A stretch of DNA of 64,000 nt, from contig CAZFRO010000009.1 in assembly GCA_964521425.1 (NCBI GenBank), positions 1-64,000 on the forward strand, in the 5' to 3' direction. This DNA is from Joyebacterum sp964521425 (GTDB taxonomy: Bacteria; Joyebacterota; Joyebacteria; Joyebacterales; Joyebacteraceae). The notes under the pieces were generated by a model. The model saw nothing but the letters and a program-made list of their open reading frames with translations, did no database searches and was not told the origin of the DNA. Position numbers and translations under genes: made by a program. The first letter of the stretch is position 1. Every line of letters starts with the position of its first letter. Shown here one piece after another: positions 15,963-25,800 of the stretch.

Positions 15963-18446
15963 CTACTGCACAAACTCCGAAGTGGCCATCCTGAACTGCA
16001 CCATTTCGGACAGGCTGTCGCCGCCAAGGTCCAGGAGTTTCCAGAGCCCCAGCTTGACCGAGACCCCTTCCATGATCTGATCCATGAAGTCCTTGCGAGT
16101 CCGGTAGAGGACGAGCGTCGCATCCTCGGGTGTCGTCCCGATTGACTCGCACGCGTAGGCGACGGCGTCGCTGAGTCCACCGAGTTCATCTATGAGATTG
16201 AGTTCGAGCGCCTGGTTGCCGGTGTAGACGCGTCCCTCCGCTATCTTGCGAAGCTCCTCTTCGTCGATCCCGCGTCCCTCTACAATCCTGTCCAGAAACT
16301 CGTCATACACCCACTGGATGTGCTCGTTTGCGACCTCGACCTCCTCGTCCGTGAGCCTGCGCGTTGAGGAGAAGACGTCGGCGTACTCGCTGCTCTTGAA
16401 CGTCTCGTGCGTCGCATCGATCTTCTCATACAATCCCGCAAGCGACGGCTTCGCCATAACGACACCGATGCTGCCCGTGATCGTGAGCGGGTCGGCGAAG
16501 ATTCTCTCCGCCGCGCATGCGATGTAGTAGCCGCCGGAGCCGGCGACATCGCCCATTGAAACGATGAGCGGCTTCTTCTCCGCGAGCTTCTTCGTCTCGG
16601 TCCAGATGATGTCTGATGCCAGCGCGCTTCCACCACCGCTGTCGACGCGGAACACGACCGCCTCGACCGAGTCGTCATTGCGCGCCCGGCGGAGCTGCTT
16701 CACCAGCGTCTCCGAGCCAATCGACTCGCCGCCCCGGAGCGGGTCATTCGCACTCTTGCCGACGTCGATTCCGCCGTACGCTCCGACGACCACGACCTTC
16801 GGCCCAAAGTTCCAGTCGTAGGCCTTCTTCGTCCAGCCTGAGACGTTGACGGTCGAAATCGTCTCCGGTTCGTCGGGCACGTCGCCACCGGCGAGTTCAA
16901 GTGCGGCGGCCTTCGCATCGAAGTAGAAGCCCAGTACGTCAACGAGGCCCTCGTCGAGCGCGTCCGGCGGAGTATAGGGGCGTCCGTCAGCAAGCGCTTC
17001 CATCTCGGCGTAGGTCATGTCGCGCCCGTCGGCCATCGCGCTCACTGTCTCCCGGAAGTCGTCGTCGATCATCGACTGGACCTCCTCGCGCTGCGCGTCG
17101 GTCAGGGGACCCGCACCTATGGAGTGGAAGGTGCTCTTGTACTTCCCGGCCGTGATGTAGTCCCACTCGATGCCGAGCTTCTCAGTGGTCCCGGTGTAGC
17201 GCATGATGTTGACGTACTGCCCGAGCCCCTCGATCGCTGCGATCCTCGGCATGACTATCACGTCGGCCGCCGAAGCCAGGTAGTACTCGGATGTCCCGGC
17301 GCCGTACTCGAGGAATGCTACGAAGCGCGTTCCGTGCTTCTCGGCCGCAGCGACGATTGCGTCACGGATCTCCTGGACGAGCGCACTGGGCCCGCCCATG
17401 AACCCCGAGCCGAGCGGCCTGATATTGAGAAGAACACACTCGACCGACGAATCCTCCGAGGCTCTCCGTATGTCGCGTATCACCCACTGGGCGCCCTCAT
17501 GCGGTGTGCCGAAGAGGCTCCAGGGCGACCCGAAGTCGTTCAGGGGGCCTGAAATCTCGATCTCAGCCACCTGTTCTCCAGGCTTCAGGATCGTGCGAAG
17601 CCGCTCGTCGGAGCTTCCCATCTCGACCGTGTAGATGCTCTCCGACGCGTCACTGTGACTTCTGGTCGAGGCCCCGGCGCCGAAATGCGTCCCGGTGAAC
17701 CACAAGCCGAAGCTGGTCTCCTGCTCCCGGTCGTCACCGGACGTGAACGACTGGACAGAGCCTCTGAGTGTTATGCCGTCCATGATCTCAGCTTCGAGTC
17801 CACCCGTATAGACAGCGTCCTCCAGGTCCTGCTCGTTTGCGATACTCGCGTCGGCCATGAGCGTGAGGCGGTTGCCGATCGGGCGAACGGCCAGCCCCGC
17901 GGTGTATGTGATGGGAGCGGCGATCTCGCCGAAGATCACGGGCTCTGAGAGGTTGGTGACCGTGCCTCCGAAGGAGAGGAAGTCGACGGGACGATACATG
18001 ATGCCGACATCCCATGTGCCCGTCTTGGGCGCGTCTCCGAAGCTGGGACGGAACCAGCGATAGTCAAATCCTATCGTGAATTTACGGAAGTCGCCCAACG
18101 CCATTCCGACGATGACTGTGTCGAGGGCATCGTCGCCGGGGAGGAAGATCGAACCGCCCCCTCCGTCAGTTGTCTCCCACAGTTGGCTCCGCGAGTATCC
18201 GAAGCCTATGCCGGGACCCTTCATAGCGAGCTTGTAGTCGGAGAACTGCTCACCTGCCACTGTGTACGACGAGTAGTAGCCGGACTCCTCGTACATACCA
18301 AGCCCCGCCGGGTTCACAAAGATGGCAGTAGCATCATCGTTCAGGGCGACTGAACTCGCTCCCCTCAACCAGCTGTCGGAGAGTAGTGTCCCCGATGCCG
18401 TGACAGAGAGAAGAACAACAAGCAACACAACCAGCAGAGAACGCAT
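15963..18446 (-). CDS. sppA: Outer-membrane-barrel-like domain fused to SppA-type S49 protease
   Basis: 827 residues. After a signal peptide, residues about 22-315 look like a PorV/OmpP1-type barrel (ASSVALNDDATAIFVNPAGL, many alternating strands, GTVTNLSEPV). Residues about 330-827 are a long-form SppA with two S49 domains. The catalytic Lys is in ITAGKYKSTF (about 433) and the catalytic Ser in VAGSGGYY (about 635), each at the expected place for the 67-kDa family. SppA normally digests signal peptides in the inner membrane, so attachment to a barrel implies periplasmic action at the outer membrane. ATG 18446 has GGAGG upstream. Last in the rlmN unit. Confidence 0.82.
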   Translation of the reverse strand: MRSLLVVLLVVLLSVTASGTLLSDSWLRGASSVALNDDATAIFVNPAGLGMYEESGYYSSYTVAGEQFSDYKLAMKGPGIGFGYSRSQLWETTDGGGGSIFLPGDDALDTVIVGMALGDFRKFTIGFDYRWFRPSFGDAPKTGTWDVGIMYRPVDFLSFGGTVTNLSEPVIFGEIAAPITYTAGLAVRPIGNRLTLMADASIANEQDLEDAVYTGGLEAEIMDGITLRGSVQSFTSGDDREQETSFGLWFTGTHFGAGASTRSHSDASESIYTVEMGSSDERLRTILKPGEQVAEIEISGPLNDFGSPWSLFGTPHEGAQWVIRDIRRASEDSSVECVLLNIRPLGSGFMGGPSALVQEIRDAIVAAAEKHGTRFVAFLEYGAGTSEYYLASAADVIVMPRIAAIEGLGQYVNIMRYTGTTEKLGIEWDYITAGKYKSTFHSIGAGPLTDAQREEVQSMIDDDFRETVSAMADGRDMTYAEMEALADGRPYTPPDALDEGLVDVLGFYFDAKAAALELAGGDVPDEPETISTVNVSGWTKKAYDWNFGPKVVVVGAYGGIDVGKSANDPLRGGESIGSETLVKQLRRARNDDSVEAVVFRVDSGGGSALASDIIWTETKKLAEKKPLIVSMGDVAGSGGYYIACAAERIFADPLTITGSIGVVMAKPSLAGLYEKIDATHETFKSSEYADVFSSTRRLTDEEVEVANEHIQWVYDEFLDRIVEGRGIDEEELRKIAEGRVYTGNQALELNLIDELGGLSDAVAYACESIGTTPEDATLVLYRTRKDFMDQIMEGVSVKLGLWKLLDLGGDSLSEMVQFRMATSEFVQ

Positions 18447-18540
18447 CGCTGCCTCCATGGATTGTCGCCGCGCATGGCTTTGGGTTGATGCGGGTTGCCG
18501 CGTGCGGTACAGCTTTCCCCCAACTGCACGCGCTTCCGCT

Positions 18541-19746
18541 CTAGAAGGCCGTCTCCAGACGTAGGATGACTCTGATGTCTGCATCCTCAGTCGTGGCCGG
18601 CCTTGCCACATCTACTCTCACATCACCGACGCCGGGTGCGCCCAGTCTGAGACCGATACCGATGTCGTAATTCATCTCATCGGAATCGTACGTTGTGGGC
18701 GCCGTGCCGAACCACGCACGGCCCGCATCGGCGAAGTAGATGAGTTCAAGATCTTCGATCACGTGGACTCCGTACTCCACGGACGCGAAGAATAGGTGTT
18801 TTCCCTCGAATTCGTTGTAGTCGTAACCTCTGAGATTCCCCATGCCGCCAAGGTGGAAGAGCTTGTGCGATGGGAAGTCGGTTCCGTTCGCAACTCCCCA
18901 TGCGACTCTCAGGTTCAGGGTCTGCGTGGGGGAGAGCCTGAAGTAGCGGCGCGTCTTGAGGAGGGTCTTGCGGTAGTCGTAGTCTCCTCCGGTTGCGCTG
19001 CCGGCGTACTCGGCACTGAGCGTCACGTCCCAGCCGGTGCTCTCTATGGGGTCGTGGTTGTCGAATGTGAATGTGCCCGTGAAGCTCTTGAGGACGCCTT
19101 CGTACTCCTCCGCCCCGTCAAGGATGCCGCGTTCGAGGGGCGGGTTCTCCTCCCAGTCGGACTTCGCGCGGAAGGCGCTCCAGACATGCTGTCTGGTGTC
19201 GAGCGACGACAGCTCATCGCTCGCGTACTCTGCGCGGATCGATGCCCCTGTCGTGAACTCGTGCTCGGCGAATACCGTGAAGCCCTCGCGCCGGAAGTAG
19301 TTGCGGAACTCCTGACGGAAGAAGAGGGCCAGAAGGTTGTTCTCGATGTCGGTGATCATCTCCTCGTCTTCGCGGCTCCAGGCGGACCTGTTGTAGAGCG
19401 AAACGCCAAGTGAGAACGAGTCGGAAGAAAAGAGGGGCTGCTCGACCAGGATGAAGTAGTAGTTGTCTGCTCTTGCCGAAGCCCATCCTCGACGCACCTC
19501 CAGCCGCGGGTGCATGGTCGTGTAGCGTTCGTATTCCACTCCAGCATAGAAGAGCAGGCCATCCACACGGTTGTAGTAGGTATCGACCGTCGGCCGGAAG
19601 CCCTTGCCATCCTCCCACCCGACGAGTTCCGCCGTGTTTATGCTAATGAAGGCGCCTTCGTCGTCGGCCGCTTCAGCCACTCCGTTCGGAATCCCGGTGA
19701 AGGCGAAGAGAACCAGTGTCAGTGTGATCAGTATCGAGCGTGGCAT
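18541..19746 (-). CDS. Omp85/BamA-like surface antigen barrel protein
   Basis: 401 residues with signal peptide (about 1-27). The C-terminal part carries the Omp85 signature FHLGGMGNLRGYDYNEFEG with the LRGY motif, then alternating strands, and the protein ends in an aromatic residue (LETAF) as barrel proteins do. POTRA domains are not evident, so it resembles single-barrel surface antigen (D15) or patatin-type barrel proteins rather than BamA itself. It lies between a secreted protein and the barrel-SppA gene in one direction. Confidence 0.72.
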   Translation of the reverse strand: MPRSILITLTLVLFAFTGIPNGVAEAADDEGAFISINTAELVGWEDGKGFRPTVDTYYNRVDGLLFYAGVEYERYTTMHPRLEVRRGWASARADNYYFILVEQPLFSSDSFSLGVSLYNRSAWSREDEEMITDIENNLLALFFRQEFRNYFRREGFTVFAEHEFTTGASIRAEYASDELSSLDTRQHVWSAFRAKSDWEENPPLERGILDGAEEYEGVLKSFTGTFTFDNHDPIESTGWDVTLSAEYAGSATGGDYDYRKTLLKTRRYFRLSPTQTLNLRVAWGVANGTDFPSHKLFHLGGMGNLRGYDYNEFEGKHLFFASVEYGVHVIEDLELIYFADAGRAWFGTAPTTYDSDEMNYDIGIGLRLGAPGVGDVRVDVARPATTEDADIRVILRLETAF

Positions 19747-19755
19747 GGCGCATCC

Positions 19756-20535
19756 TTAGTCGCGAGTAACGATTGTATCGGTGAAAGCGTCGCTGTTGCA
19801 TCGACGGACGTAGAGAGACTCGATCTCAGGGAATGTGGAGAACACATCGCTGGCGAGGCGTTGAGTCAATGACGCCAGCCTACTCTCTTCCTCCATTTCC
19901 ACTTCCCCTGTGAAGACGTACTCCATATAGAGACTTGGTCCGTCACCCGTGAGGCCGATGATGCGCTGGGGGTGCAGGACGATACTCGCTCCGGCCTTCT
20001 CCTCCAGGTTCTTGAGTCGCGTCCGCAGTCGCTGATCGAACTCAAGATCGACGACGCGGCGTGAGAGATCCGTGAGGCAGATTCTGTTGAGACCGAGCGC
20101 GTTGCAGAGTTCGCGCGGCCCGCGCTCCCAGACATTTCCGCCGGCCGAGTGGTAGAAGGCCGCGCAGTCGTCGCTCATTCCCAAGAGATAGGCCGGGGTG
20201 CTGTCTGAGATGTATGGAGTAAGTCTCATCTCACCCTCCCAGTCGGGAGGCATGAGCCAGATCCGGTAGAACGAGTAGTAGTGGAATCCGTCGGGGTGGT
20301 AGAAGCGAGTCGACGTGTCCTCGGCCATCACGTAGATGCCGCCGCTCTCCCCGGACCAGCCGATCGGAGCCGCAGCCGTGTCGGCCTCGATTACGCGCCA
20401 GGTCGCAGGGATGATATCCTCAATCTGCGCAACGAGGTTCTGCAGATCGCCGTCGAACGGGGCCGCCGCCCCAGCCACAGCCACAGCAGTAGCGAGCATA
20501 ACAACCGCTAGTATCGTCGCTTCGAGTCTTCTCAT
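19756..20535 (-). CDS. Secreted protein of unknown function
   Basis: 259 residues with a signal peptide (about 1-23). The mature part is mixed alpha/beta, with FYHPDGFHYYSFYRIWLMPPDWEG and four cysteines (SDDCAAF, RELCNALG, NRICLT, VRRCNSD). I do not recognise a family. Its ATG overlaps the rlmN stop by 4 bp and the next gene follows after 9 bp, so it is translated with rlmN and the envelope proteins; a periplasmic location is the most likely. Confidence 0.6.
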   Translation of the reverse strand: MRRLEATILAVVMLATAVAVAGAAAPFDGDLQNLVAQIEDIIPATWRVIEADTAAAPIGWSGESGGIYVMAEDTSTRFYHPDGFHYYSFYRIWLMPPDWEGEMRLTPYISDSTPAYLLGMSDDCAAFYHSAGGNVWERGPRELCNALGLNRICLTDLSRRVVDLEFDQRLRTRLKNLEEKAGASIVLHPQRIIGLTGDGPSLYMEYVFTGEVEMEEESRLASLTQRLASDVFSTFPEIESLYVRRCNSDAFTDTIVTRD

Positions 20536-21650
20536 CTAGTGTCCGGAAGTACACACAGTTGCCCGCAGCCCGCCGAGATGTCACTCCCACGGCTTATCCT
20601 GCGGACAACCGTGGGGCACTGCTGCCGCAGGCTCGTAATGAAATCCGTGAACGTCTCATTGTCAGGGGCCTTATACCGCGCACCCTTCACCTCATTGTAG
20701 CAAATGACGTTGATCTTTGCCAGCATGCCGCTCACGAGCCTGCCCAACATAATAGCCATCTCCGGTGAATCATTGACGCCCCTCATAAGCACATACTCGA
20801 ACGTGACCAGTCTCCCGACAGTCTTAGCGTAGTGCCTGAGCGCATCCATCAGCTCGTCCAGGGGGTACTTCCTGGCGATCGGCATGAGATGCGCACGGAG
20901 TTCCTGGGTTGGTGCATTGAGCGAGACCGCGAGGTTGATCTGGAGGCCCTCATCGGCGAGCCGTCTGATGCCCGGTACGATCCCCGCCGTCGAGACCGTC
21001 ATCTTGCGCGCTCCGATTGAGAGTCCCCACGGTGCGTTGGCGATCCTGATTGCCTTCAGAAGGGCGTCGTAGTTGTCGAGCGGTTCGCCCATCCCCATGA
21101 AGACGAGGTTGTTGAGTCTCACAGGATCCAGGCGCTTCTGCAGCTGGATGATCTGCTCGACTATCTCGCCGGGGGAGAGGTTGCGCTTGAACCCCATCGC
21201 ACCCGTTGCACAGAACCGACACCGGAAGCGGCAGCCGACCTGGGTCGAGATGCATCCCGTGTGCCGCTCGTCATCCGTCAGAATGACCGCCTCGATCCGC
21301 GAGCCGTCAGTGTATTGGAGCACGAGCTTCTCCGTGTCGTCCACGCGGGAGCGCACCGCAGACACGAGCTTCGAGCGTGCTATGGATGTCTTGGAGGCGA
21401 GGGACTCCTTCAGCGCCTTTGACAGGTTCTTCATCTGAGCGATGTCCTGGATGCCCCTCGTGAAGAGCCAGTTGGCCATCTGATCTGCGCGATAGCGTGG
21501 CTGCCCCAGTTCAGAGACCAGCTCCTCGAGTTCCGATAGAAGCATGCCCTTGAGGTCGGGAGTGCGATTTGTCACCGATAGAGTCCTTGTGGTTGTGTCT
21601 CGCTCTTGAGCGCCTTGGCGCCGCTCAAGCTCGCCGGCGCCGATTCTCAT
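20532..21650 (-). CDS. rlmN: 23S rRNA (A2503-C2)/tRNA methyltransferase RlmN
   Basis: 372 residues. Radical SAM enzyme that methylates C2 of A2503 in 23S rRNA and A37 in tRNA. The N-terminal RYRADQMANWLFTRGI and the cluster motif CRFRCRFCATG (CxxxCxxC) are typical. GEPLDNYDALLKAI, ISLNAPTQELRAHLMPI-type and the end block RGSDISAGCGQLC with the second methyl-carrying Cys are present. The first about 25 residues are extra, so a later start is possible. It is the first gene of the four-gene minus-strand unit. Confidence 0.95.
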   Translation of the reverse strand: MRIGAGELERRQGAQERDTTTRTLSVTNRTPDLKGMLLSELEELVSELGQPRYRADQMANWLFTRGIQDIAQMKNLSKALKESLASKTSIARSKLVSAVRSRVDDTEKLVLQYTDGSRIEAVILTDDERHTGCISTQVGCRFRCRFCATGAMGFKRNLSPGEIVEQIIQLQKRLDPVRLNNLVFMGMGEPLDNYDALLKAIRIANAPWGLSIGARKMTVSTAGIVPGIRRLADEGLQINLAVSLNAPTQELRAHLMPIARKYPLDELMDALRHYAKTVGRLVTFEYVLMRGVNDSPEMAIMLGRLVSGMLAKINVICYNEVKGARYKAPDNETFTDFITSLRQQCPTVVRRISRGSDISAGCGQLCVLPDTR

Positions 21651-21757
21651 ATTCCACCTTCAATCATACACTGTGATGCGTGTTTGTGGAAGCAGCCACG
21701 GGCCTTGACTACCGGGGCGCTCTGATGTTAGTTCTTGTGACGATGGTGTGAGGGATC

Positions 21758-22171
21758 GTGCCCACCGGCGCAGGGGACCGCATGACACGACTTGGCGAGA
21801 TGATATGTGAGCTGGGAGACGCGACACGGTTGCGTGTCCTTTTCGCGATTCTGGATGCGCGGAAGAACGTCTCGCAGATCGTTGCCGAGCTTGAACTCGC
21901 GCAGCCGCAGGTCTCGTACCATCTCCGGAAACTGAAGAATGCCGGGCTCGCCGTCGAGGAGAAGGACGGACGCTGGGTCTGGTACCAGGTCGATTGGGAC
22001 TCGCCGGATGCCCGTGTGCGGGAGCTTCTGGACCTCCTGGCCAGATGGTCCGGCGACATGCACGGCATGGGCCCTGTCGTCATGCGCGAGCGAATCCGCC
22101 CCTCGGGCGGGCGTACCGACGCGGCATCGCCCGAGCGGGAACGTGATGAGCTGGAGGATTTTCTGCTCTAG
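21758..22171 (+). CDS. ArsR-family transcriptional regulator
   Basis: 137 residues if GTG 21758 is used (GAGGGA upstream), or 129 from ATG 21782 (GGGGA upstream). The winged helix is clear: ICELGDATRLRVLFAILDARKNVSQIVAELELAQPQVSYHLRKLKNAGLAVEEKDGRWVWY is read as helix 2 to wing, with the recognition helix at QPQVSYHLRKL. No cysteine metal site is obvious. The tail is Arg/Glu-rich. Target unknown; candidates are the divergent rlmN unit and the downstream secreted-peptide gene. Confidence 0.8.
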   Translation: MPTGAGDRMTRLGEMICELGDATRLRVLFAILDARKNVSQIVAELELAQPQVSYHLRKLKNAGLAVEEKDGRWVWYQVDWDSPDARVRELLDLLARWSGDMHGMGPVVMRERIRPSGGRTDAASPERERDELEDFLL

Positions 22172-22237
22172 AGCGTGTGGCACGACCCCAGGCAATGGTC
22201 TGTTCCTGAATGGGGTTCGCCAGAAACAGGATTCCCA

Positions 22238-22267
22238 TTGACAGTATGGTATCTCAGACGCTACAAT
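22238..22267 (+). promoter_or_regulatory. Strong sigma70-type promoter
   Basis: Perfect TTGACA (22238-22243) and near-perfect TACAAT (22262-22267), 18-bp spacer. It probably drives the small secreted protein at 22412 and the TPR-sigma54 activator after it. A GC-rich hairpin CCCGCCGCCGGCGGG (about 22318-22332) lies in the leader. Confidence 0.7.
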
Positions 22268-22411
22268 GTAGTTGGACTCGTTAAATCTGTACAGGATCCC
22301 CCCATGTAGCGTCAACCCGCCGCCGGCGGGGCACGTCGACGCATACCCCTAGGCGGCGAACAACGCTGTACAGGGACACGGCTACTCCTCAGAAACCACA
22401 GGGAGGTACCT

Positions 22412-22759
22412 ATGCACATGAAGAGGGTGCTCATCCTGCTCGTGGTCCTCGCACTGGGCTCTTTGCTCATTGCGGGAGCGGCGAACTCAGCGATTCGGAC
22501 GGATAGTCCGTCCAGCAACTCTCAGGTGGGCTCTTCGATCACGTACATGGACGATGATGGGGAACTCGGTGGTGACGATGATCGTTGGGGCGACGCGACA
22601 CCAGGTGACCCGGACGGCATTCCGGATCCGGACGTTCCTGGTGATGGCGGCGACGGAGAGGGTGACGACGGACAGACTGCAAAGCAGTTCGCACCAAAGG
22701 GCGGACTGTGGAGCGTGCGGATGCGGATGGTTCTGAACTGGATGTTCTGGATCCTCTGA
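22412..22759 (+). CDS. Small secreted Asp/Gly-rich protein
   Basis: 115 residues. GGGAGGTACCT precedes the ATG. Signal peptide about 1-25, then a mature chain that is very acidic (DDDGELGGDDDRWGDA, PDPDVPGDGGDGEGDD) and probably disordered or calcium-binding, and finally a hydrophobic aromatic end (VLNWMFWIL). No known family. It sits between a strong promoter and the sigma54-activator gene, 50 bp apart, so the two are probably co-expressed; it could be the signal or reporter of that regulator, though this is a guess. Confidence 0.55.
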   Translation: MHMKRVLILLVVLALGSLLIAGAANSAIRTDSPSSNSQVGSSITYMDDDGELGGDDDRWGDATPGDPDGIPDPDVPGDGGDGEGDDGQTAKQFAPKGGLWSVRMRMVLNWMFWIL

Positions 22760-22809
22760 GTGTTCTGATGTTCGTCCGGATTTCCTGACCTCAGCGCAGG
22801 GACAGGACC

Positions 22810-25800
22810 ATGAGCGACAAGGGAAAAGACGAAGCGCCGGAACGCGAGATGTTGAAAGCGTTCGAGAAGGTGCTGAAGTCGCAAAGCGGCAGAGATGCTG
22901 CAGTCGCGGCGATGCGCTTGGGCGATGTCTATCTCGAATCCGATAGCTACACTGATGCGCTGAGCTATTTCGAACAGGCCGAGGCCGGTGAGCTTCGCCA
23001 GAAGCTCACCGACCCTGAGGCCGCCGCCCTTCTGGTGAGGATCGCGAAGTGCCACCTCGGTCTCGGCAGTTATGATGACGCCAGGCGCAAGTGCGCGAAA
23101 CTGGACGACCTCGATCTCAGTGAAGATAATGGGTCAGCGTGGGCCGATGCGAACGTCGTGCTCGCCCGCGTTGAGATCGAGAGCGGACGCTACGATGAGG
23201 CGCTGCGTGCAGGACGGAAGGCCTACGAGATCCTGAGAACAAGACCTGACAGCCGCCTTCTGGCTGAGGCAGGCAAGGTTCTAGGTATCGCGAACGCCGA
23301 ACTGGGCAACATCAAGGCGGCGCGCGACTACTTCACCGACTACCTCGTAACACAGAAGCGCCTCGGCGATGAGGCCGGACTCGCGGCCGCCTACAACAAC
23401 CTGGGCGTGTTGGCGAAGCGGTCGGGCGACTTCCACGGCGCGCTCGAGTACATAGACAGTGCTCTCACCATCGACCGGAGACTCGGTCACGCGGTGGCAA
23501 TCGCGGACCGTCTCACCAACCTCGGCATCATCCTCTACAAGCTCTCCCGCTGGGGTGAGGCGGAAGAGAAGCTCAACGAAGCTCGCTCGCTCTACGGGCA
23601 GATCGGCGCGACTCGTGGCCTCGTGGCCGCGGAGTCGGCGCTCGGAAACGTCTTCCGCATGCGGCGCGAGTGGGGAGAGGCACAGAGGCTTTTCCAGAAC
23701 GCTCTCTCGACAAGCCAGGAGAACGGGTACTTGAGGGCCGAGGCTCTGGCTCTCGAGTTCATCGGTCATCTGGAGATGGATCGTGGCGAGTATGAGGAGG
23801 CGCTTAGGAAATTCAATCGAGCGCTGGGATGCGCGTACAGGCTTTCCTCAAACAGTGATGTTGTGGGCGAGGTCCTGAGGAGGCGCGCCGAGGTCTACAT
23901 GGAACTCGGCAGGCTCGACGAGGCGGAGCGTGACTGCTCCGACGGCATCAAGCTCACGCGCGAGATCAACGACAGCCTCGAAGAGGGTGCGACCCTGCGC
24001 GTTTTGGCCAGTGTCTGCTACGCCAAGGGGGAACGGACCGCTGCCGAGGTTCTCATCCACAGAGCAGAGGAGATACTGCGTCGCATCGGCGAGTCGTTCG
24101 AACTCGCGAGGGCGGCGCTCACGGATGGTATCGGCCTCAGGGAGTCATCGGTCGGGGACGAACCGCCGATCGATCTGATCGAAGCCCGGCTCTCGTCTGC
24201 GTCCGCCATCTTTGTGCGCATCGGCCTGCCGAACTGGGTGGCGCAATGTGAGTTTGAACGCGGCAAGGCGCTCAAGGCGAGCGGACTGCCCGACCGTGCG
24301 CGCAGGTGGTTTGAGAGCGCGCGGCTCAGGTTTGAGGCGGCGCACGACAGCCACGGTCTAGCCAAGATCGACGCCGCACTTATGGAACTAGATGCAATTC
24401 TGGCAGACGCGGGAATCGTTCGCCGGGGTCGGTACGCACTGATTGCCAAAGGCTACAGGTTCCTTGAGACGACGGAGCCAAGTCCCGACGATCTCCATCG
24501 CTTCGCCGGGGAGTTGGCGAGCGCTCTGTCGGCGGACCGGCTGGTTCTCTTCCAGGTCGCCGACGGAGGCGCCACGTCGGTGACGACTTCGGTCGATACG
24601 ACGGGAAGAGGCGTGTCGGATGTGAGCCGGTTCGTGCGGACGACGGTTTCGAAACGTGGTCATTCGCGTCCTCTCGTCGTCAGCAACGGGCATTCCCACG
24701 GTGCCTTCACCCAACCCGAAGTGGGCGCGCTCGCGCTCCTGCCGGTGGAAGTCGGGTTCGACCGCGAGCGGGTCTACCTCGTGTACGCGGATCGCTCTCG
24801 AGGTGACAGGTCGGTTGCGTTTACGCAGAGCGACGTGGAATTCCTGAGTGCATCAGGCCGGGTGCTTGGCCTCACCCACTCACGCGTCGGTGGGACCATG
24901 GTCTTGCGCTCGACCGGTGAGGAGGCCGATAAGCTGCTGGACTCGGCTGAGACGGTTGGGCTCATCACCCGAAGCCCCGAGATGGTCCAGATCCTGGCTA
25001 CGATCGAACAGCTGGAGGACAGTCGTGTGCCGGTTCTCATACGCGGAGAATCTGGCGTCGGCAAGGAGTTGGTCGCCAAGGCCATCCACTACAGCAGCAG
25101 TACGGCCACTGGAAGGTTCGTGGCCCTGAACTCCGGCGCCATCGCTCCAAACCTCCAGGAGAGCGAGCTCTTCGGGCACGTCCGGGGCGCTTTCACGGAT
25201 GCAGACCGCGATCGACAGGGCCTGGTCGAGACCGCGGCGGATGGAACGCTTTTCCTCGACGAGATAGGTGAGATGAGTCCCGGGCTCCAGGTGAAGCTCC
25301 TGAGGTTCCTCCAGAGTGGCGAGTTCCGGAGAGTGGGAGAGAGCGTCACGAGGACGAGCAATGCCCGCGTCGTCTCCGCCACGAACAGGGACCTGCGAAA
25401 GGACGTCGAGAGCGGCGAGTTCAGACGGGACCTGTTCTACAGGCTCTGCGCCATCACGATAGAAGTGCCTCCGCTCAGGGAGCGTCCGGAGGACATCCCG
25501 GGGCTGATGGACCACTTCCTTGAGCTCTACGCGAAGCGAGAGGGAAAGACGATCCCCGGGTTCACGCGGGAAGTGAGAGAGCTCTTCCTGAGGCACGGAT
25601 GGTGTGGAAACAACGTGCGGGAGCTGGAGAACGAGGTTCGTCGCGGTGTTGCCTTGACCAAGAGCGGCGAGACCATCGGCATGGACAAAGTAGGTCCCGA
25701 GATCAGGACTCGTGTCGATGTGGGTACGGGCGCCGAGTCCGATGAGGGTGGCCCCCGGTCGCTCAGAGATGAAGTAGACGCGCTGGAGCGGAGCCGGATC

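Noticed and set aside
22412..22759. RiPP precursor interpretation for the Asp-rich secreted protein
   Set aside because: It has a Sec-type signal peptide, no Cys in the mature part and no modification enzyme beside it.
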